The position numbers and the translations under genes were made by a program. Below, piece by piece: positions 15,113 through 17,977 of a DNA stretch of 17,977 bases; position 1 is the stretch's first letter, and every line of letters begins with the position of its first letter. The stretch covers positions 1 through 17,977 of the forward strand of contig DKLU01000356.1 of the NCBI GenBank assembly GCA_002455915.1, in the 5' to 3' direction. Source of the stretch: Chryseobacterium sp. UBA6632 (GTDB lineage Bacteria > Bacteroidota > Bacteroidia > Flavobacteriales > Weeksellaceae). Under the pieces are notes generated by a model. It did no database searches. It was given only the letters and a program-made list of their open reading frames with translations, and was not told the DNA's origin.

Positions 15113-15208
15113 ATGAAGGCAGAATTAAAATATAATTCAGATAAAAAACATGACATCACGAATATGATGTGCTGTTTTATGCCTGTTTTGAAGTACAACT
15201 GTGGTTAA
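15113..15208 (+). CDS. Met/Cys-rich leader peptide upstream of metNIQ
   Basis: A 31-codon ORF, ATG at 15113 and TAA at 15206-15208, beginning about 27 bp after the -7 element. Residues 17-24 read NMMCCFMP: three Met and two Cys in six codons (18-23), with another Cys at codon 30. That is exactly the amino-acid family whose importer follows. The ORF is followed by a terminator whose left arm can instead pair with the last codons of this ORF (15196-15208). The layout is that of an attenuator leader peptide: stalling at the Met/Cys codons would free the antiterminator, and finishing translation would cover it. There is no Shine-Dalgarno sequence, as usual in Bacteroidota. The peptide itself probably has no function. 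Confidence 0.75.
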   Translation: MKAELKYNSDKKHDITNMMCCFMPVLKYNCG

Positions 15209-15265
15209 CCTTACTTTTATATGACATATTTTAAAGGCCTTACCACGTTGTAAAGCCTTTTTTAA
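15196..15265 (+). terminator. Attenuator: terminator hairpin with competing antiterminator
   Basis: Terminator: AAAGGC (15233-15238) pairs with GCCTTT (15255-15260). After a C/A mismatch, TTAC (15240-15243) pairs with GTAA (15250-15253) around the loop CACGTT. A run of T follows. Antiterminator: CAAC (15196-15199), GTGGT (15201-15205) and AA (15207-15208) pair with GTTG (15247-15250), ACCAC (15242-15246) and TT (15240-15241), giving 11 bp with two single-base bulges. The two structures exclude each other. The antiterminator's left arm includes the stop codon of the leader ORF. metN starts 30 bp after the terminator. Confidence 0.8.
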
Positions 15266-15292
15266 TTTTAAAATGAACGTATTTATAATAAA

Positions 15293-16321
15293 ATGATAGA
15301 GATAAAGAATATTTCAAAGACTTTCCATCAGAAAAAACAGTCTTTTAAAGCGCTGGATGATGTGAGCCTGAACATTGAAAAGGGCGACATCGTTGGAATC
15401 ATTGGATTTTCAGGGGCGGGAAAAAGTACGTTAATCCGAACGGTTAATCTTCTTGAAAAACCCGATCATGGCGAAATTATCATCAATGGAAAAGATTTTA
15501 CGAAATTAAATTCTAAACAATTAGCCAATGAAAGAAAAAAAATCGGGATGATTTTTCAGCATTTTAATCTTCTTTCTTCAAGAACAGTATTTGAAAATAT
15601 TGCACTTCCTTTAGAGCTTGATCATGTGAATAAAACGGAGATCAGCCGAAAAGTAAATGAACTTTTAAAAATTGTAGGCCTGGAAGAAAAAGCCAATGAT
15701 TATCCTAAAAGTCTTTCCGGTGGGCAAAAGCAAAGAGTTGCCATTGCGAGAGCTTTAGCAAACGATCCTTATCTCTTACTTTGTGATGAAGCAACCAGCG
15801 CGCTGGATCCTGCAACCACTCAATCTATTTTGCAGTTGTTGAGAGACATTAATCAAAGGTTGGGCATTACCATTTTATTGATTACCCACGAAATGGAAGT
15901 CATTAAAATGGTTTGCAATCATGTTGCCGTAATCGACAAAGGAAAACTTTTAGCTAAAGGAACTTTAGGCGAGATCATCTCCAATAAAGAGAATCCTATC
16001 ATTAAACAATTTTTAAATGCCGGTGTAATGACTATACCACAAGAACTTAATAAAAAACTACAAAAAGAACCTCAGGACGGATTATTTCCACTTGTTGAGA
16101 TTGAAATTAATGATAAAGTATCTGTTGAAGAATTGCTTTCTATCGTTTATGATCAATATAAAATTCCTTATCAGCTTTTAAAGGCTGATGTAGAATATTT
16201 AGGGAATGCCAACTTCGGAAAAATATTGCTTCAGCTGAAAGGTAAAGATGAAGAAAACCAAAAGGCAATTTATCATTTCAATCAAAACAACATTCAAAAT
16301 ACAGTAAGAGGATATGCTTAG
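15293..16321 (+). CDS. metN: Methionine ABC importer ATP-binding protein
   Basis: A 342-residue ATPase of the MetNIQ importer, which brings methionine across the inner membrane. Walker A is GFSGAGKST (38-46, K44), the Q-loop is Q89, the ABC signature is LSGGQ (141-145), Walker B is LLLCDE (161-166, E166), and the switch His is H199. The C-terminal ~90 residues, after the LNAGVMTIPQEL region, match the NIL domain in position and length. That domain gives MetN its feedback inhibition by bound methionine. Its 3' end overlaps metI by 8 bp, so translation is probably coupled. A seven-codon ORF (15273-15296) ends on the metN start as ATGA and is probably incidental. Expression is predicted to be set by the leader-peptide attenuator just upstream. 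Confidence 0.96.
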   Translation: MIEIKNISKTFHQKKQSFKALDDVSLNIEKGDIVGIIGFSGAGKSTLIRTVNLLEKPDHGEIIINGKDFTKLNSKQLANERKKIGMIFQHFNLLSSRTVFENIALPLELDHVNKTEISRKVNELLKIVGLEEKANDYPKSLSGGQKQRVAIARALANDPYLLLCDEATSALDPATTQSILQLLRDINQRLGITILLITHEMEVIKMVCNHVAVIDKGKLLAKGTLGEIISNKENPIIKQFLNAGVMTIPQELNKKLQKEPQDGLFPLVEIEINDKVSVEELLSIVYDQYKIPYQLLKADVEYLGNANFGKILLQLKGKDEENQKAIYHFNQNNIQNTVRGYA

Positions 16322-16970
16322 TGATACGGTAATTTCGCTTTTATCAAAGGGAATTTGGGAAACAGTTTTTATGACATTCGTGTCCGGATTTTTTGGATTT
16401 GTCTTAGGACTGCCCGTTGGGATTCTTTTGTTTTTAACAAGAAAAGATCAGTTGCTGGAAAATGTAATTTATAATAGAGTTTTATCTGTTTTGGTTAATA
16501 TTTTCCGTTCCATTCCTTTCATTATTCTGATTGTCTGGATGATTCCTTTTACAAGAAGTATTGTAGGAACATCGATCGGAATGAATGCCGCACTCGTTCC
16601 TTTAAGCATAGGCGCAGCACCTTTTATTGCGAGATTGGTTGAAAACAGTCTGCTGGAAGTTCCTCATGGCTTAATTGAAACTGCAAGAGCATTGGGAGCC
16701 ACTCCCCTTCAGATCATCAGAAAGGTTTTGTTGCCGGAAGCACTTCCTTCATTAATTAACAATGCCACGATCACTTTGATCACTTTAGTCGGATATTCCG
16801 CGATGGGTGGGGCTGTTGGAGCTGGTGGATTAGGACAAATTGGTTATCAGTACGGATACATCGGTTATGATGCAGTCATCATGAATCTCGTGCTTGGTCT
16901 GTTGGTTGCGATCGTTTTTATTATTCAGTTTGCGGGTGACAGATTAGCGAAAAGGTTTGATCACCGATAG
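16314..16970 (+). CDS. metI: Methionine ABC importer permease
   Basis: A 218-residue inner-membrane permease with about five hydrophobic segments, the normal size for MetI, which works as a dimer. The EAA loop that docks the ATPase is ETARALGATPLQIIRKVLLPEALP (roughly residues 122-145; the Gly is in the usual place). The start overlaps the end of metN by 8 bp. A 171-bp spacer separates it from metQ. Confidence 0.95.
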   Translation: MLSDTVISLLSKGIWETVFMTFVSGFFGFVLGLPVGILLFLTRKDQLLENVIYNRVLSVLVNIFRSIPFIILIVWMIPFTRSIVGTSIGMNAALVPLSIGAAPFIARLVENSLLEVPHGLIETARALGATPLQIIRKVLLPEALPSLINNATITLITLVGYSAMGGAVGAGGLGQIGYQYGYIGYDAVIMNLVLGLLVAIVFIIQFAGDRLAKRFDHR

Positions 16971-17076
16971 TTTTGGGTTTGAGCGTACTAGTGTTTAAGA
17001 GTATGAGAGTTTTAAAGTTTGGGCGTGAGAGCGCTTAAGCTTTACCATACAATATATGTGAATGTGAAATAGTGTT

Positions 17077-17116
17077 GATAAAGGGCTTCTTTGCAATAGC
17101 TTATTAGCCTTTTATC
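17077..17116 (+). terminator. Hairpin between metI and metQ
   Basis: GATAAAGGGC (17077-17086) pairs with GCCTTTTATC (17107-17116) over 10 bp with one G-T pair and a 20-nt loop. ATTTTTAAAAAG follows. It could be a weak terminator or an RNA-stabilising structure that alters the metQ level relative to metNI. Its GGC...GCCTTTT arms resemble those of the attenuator before metN. The rest of the 171-bp spacer is a GAGTTTAAGAG-type low-complexity stretch. Confidence 0.5.
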
Positions 17117-17141
17117 ATTTTTAAAAAGAAAATAATTTATA

Positions 17142-17951
17142 ATGAAAAAAATAAAAATCTTAGGATTCTTTGCAGCAGGTTTATTGTTGTTTACCGCTTG
17201 TAATTCATCAAAAAAAGAAGATCCCAATTTCATCAAAGTAGGTGTTACTACGGGGCCTGAACAGGAAATTGCGGAGACTGCTAAAAAAGTAGCCAAAGAA
17301 AAGTATAATCTTGACGTAGAGCTTGTTGCCCTCAATGATTATGTGGTTCCCAATGAAGCATTGAACAACGGAGATATTGATGCCAATGCTTTTCAGCACG
17401 TACCCTATCTGAACGAACAGTCACAACAAAGAGGTTATAAACTAGCCGTGGTAGGGAAAACCTTCTTATATCCTATTGTTGCCTATTCTAAAAAGATAAA
17501 AAATATCAGCGAACTTAAAAACGGAAGCACCGTTGTGATTCCTAATGACCCGACAAACGGAGGTCGTTCGCTTCTTCTTTTACAGAAAAACGGCTTATTA
17601 AAATTAAAAGACGGAATCGGATTATTACCAAAAGTAACCGATATTACCGACAATCCGAAACAACTGAAAATCGTTGAAATCGAAGCTCCGCAATTGCCAA
17701 GAGTATTGGATGATAAAGAAGTTGTTTTAGCGATCATTAATAATAATTTTGCCGCTCAGGCAGGATTAGATGCCGAAAAACAGGGAATTCTTACTGAAGA
17801 TAAAGATTCACCTTATACCAATGTTGTGGTGGCAAGACATGACAATCAAAATTCCGATAAAGTGAAGAATTTCGTAAAAGCGTATGAATCTGATGAAGTG
17901 GTGAAAAAAGCACACGAGATTTTTAAAGGAGGTGCCATCCAAGGTTGGTAG
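17142..17951 (+). CDS. metQ: Methionine-binding lipoprotein of the MetNIQ importer
   Basis: A 269-residue NlpA/MetQ-family binding lipoprotein. A charged N-terminus (MKKIKI), a hydrophobic core and the lipobox LFTAC with C20 mark it as lipid-anchored after cleavage. The mature protein begins CNSSKKED. Family features follow: KVGVTTGPEQEIAE, the ANAFQHVPYL segment (substrate cleft region), VVIPNDPTNGGRSLLLLQ, and the C-terminal FVKAYESDEVVKKAHE. It would capture methionine, and perhaps other forms such as D-Met or the sulfoxide, and deliver it to MetI. It completes the operon, which ends 26 bp from the window edge. No clear terminator is seen in those bases. Confidence 0.95.
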   Translation: MKKIKILGFFAAGLLLFTACNSSKKEDPNFIKVGVTTGPEQEIAETAKKVAKEKYNLDVELVALNDYVVPNEALNNGDIDANAFQHVPYLNEQSQQRGYKLAVVGKTFLYPIVAYSKKIKNISELKNGSTVVIPNDPTNGGRSLLLLQKNGLLKLKDGIGLLPKVTDITDNPKQLKIVEIEAPQLPRVLDDKEVVLAIINNNFAAQAGLDAEKQGILTEDKDSPYTNVVVARHDNQNSDKVKNFVKAYESDEVVKKAHEIFKGGAIQGW

Positions 17952-17977
17952 TTTTTAAGCAATAAGCCTTAAGCAGT

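Noticed and set aside
15209..15292. SAM riboswitch before metN
   Set aside because: The leader is too short between promoter and metN and is occupied by an ORF and a simple terminator. I see no multi-helix junction or the conserved SAM-I core.
15273..15296. Seven-codon ORF ending on the metN start codon (ATGA)
   Set aside because: It is very short, has no Met/Cys codons beyond its start and no other support. It is probably chance in AT-rich DNA.

Overview
The window looks like chromosomal DNA of a low-GC member of the Bacteroidota, most likely a flavobacterium close to Chryseobacterium. This rests on AT-rich intergenic DNA, start codons without Shine-Dalgarno sequences, promoter matches to the Bacteroidota -7 element TAnnTTTG, protein family types typical of that group, and many short palindromic intergenic repeats. 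The genus is inferred from general resemblance and was not tested.

Layout. (1) 1-4275: a GMC alcohol/choline-type dehydrogenase and an aldehyde dehydrogenase on the minus strand, with a divergent AraC-family regulator. It looks like a small alcohol-to-acid oxidation cassette. (2) 4276-7166: DNA topoisomerase III, flanked by an inverted-repeat element, one copy of a dispersed ~200-bp repeat, and an array of 21-bp units upstream. (3) 7167-9474: a pirin with a signal-like N-terminus, a Crp/Fnr-family regulator, and a small receiver-like protein that lacks the phosphorylation site. (4) 9663-14719: a CPA1 Na+/H+ antiporter, a small cupin, and an MhqD-like hydrolase. These are followed by two MhqO/MhqA-type ring-cleaving dioxygenases with a small GNAT protein between them, all on the minus strand. 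This resembles the quinone/electrophile-resistance genes (mhq) of Bacillus. (5) 15042-17951: the methionine ABC importer metN-metI-metQ on the plus strand, behind an elaborate leader.

Three regulatory structures are the main points of interest. First, upstream of metN there is a palindrome overlapping a promoter, then an unlisted 31-codon Met/Cys-rich ORF, then a rho-independent terminator. The last codons of the ORF can pair with the terminator's left arm and loop as an antiterminator, which is the logic of ribosome-mediated attenuation and is not a SAM riboswitch. Second, the pirin gene and the first dioxygenase gene, 6.6 kb apart, share an ungapped 50-bp promoter block (42/50 identical, 22 bp perfect) with an AACTAGTT palindrome about 43 bp upstream of the predicted transcription start. 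This links them into one probable quinone/electrophile regulon. Third, the GNAT start codon is directly preceded by a 7-bp tandem repeat (TGTTTAA x6-7), a candidate slippage-prone leader.

The intergenic DNA also holds three copies of a dispersed element that begins with a CTTTTGT/ACAAAAG hairpin, a 22-bp perfect inverted repeat, and several other palindromic relics. No rRNA, tRNA, CRISPR array, transposase or phage gene was seen.
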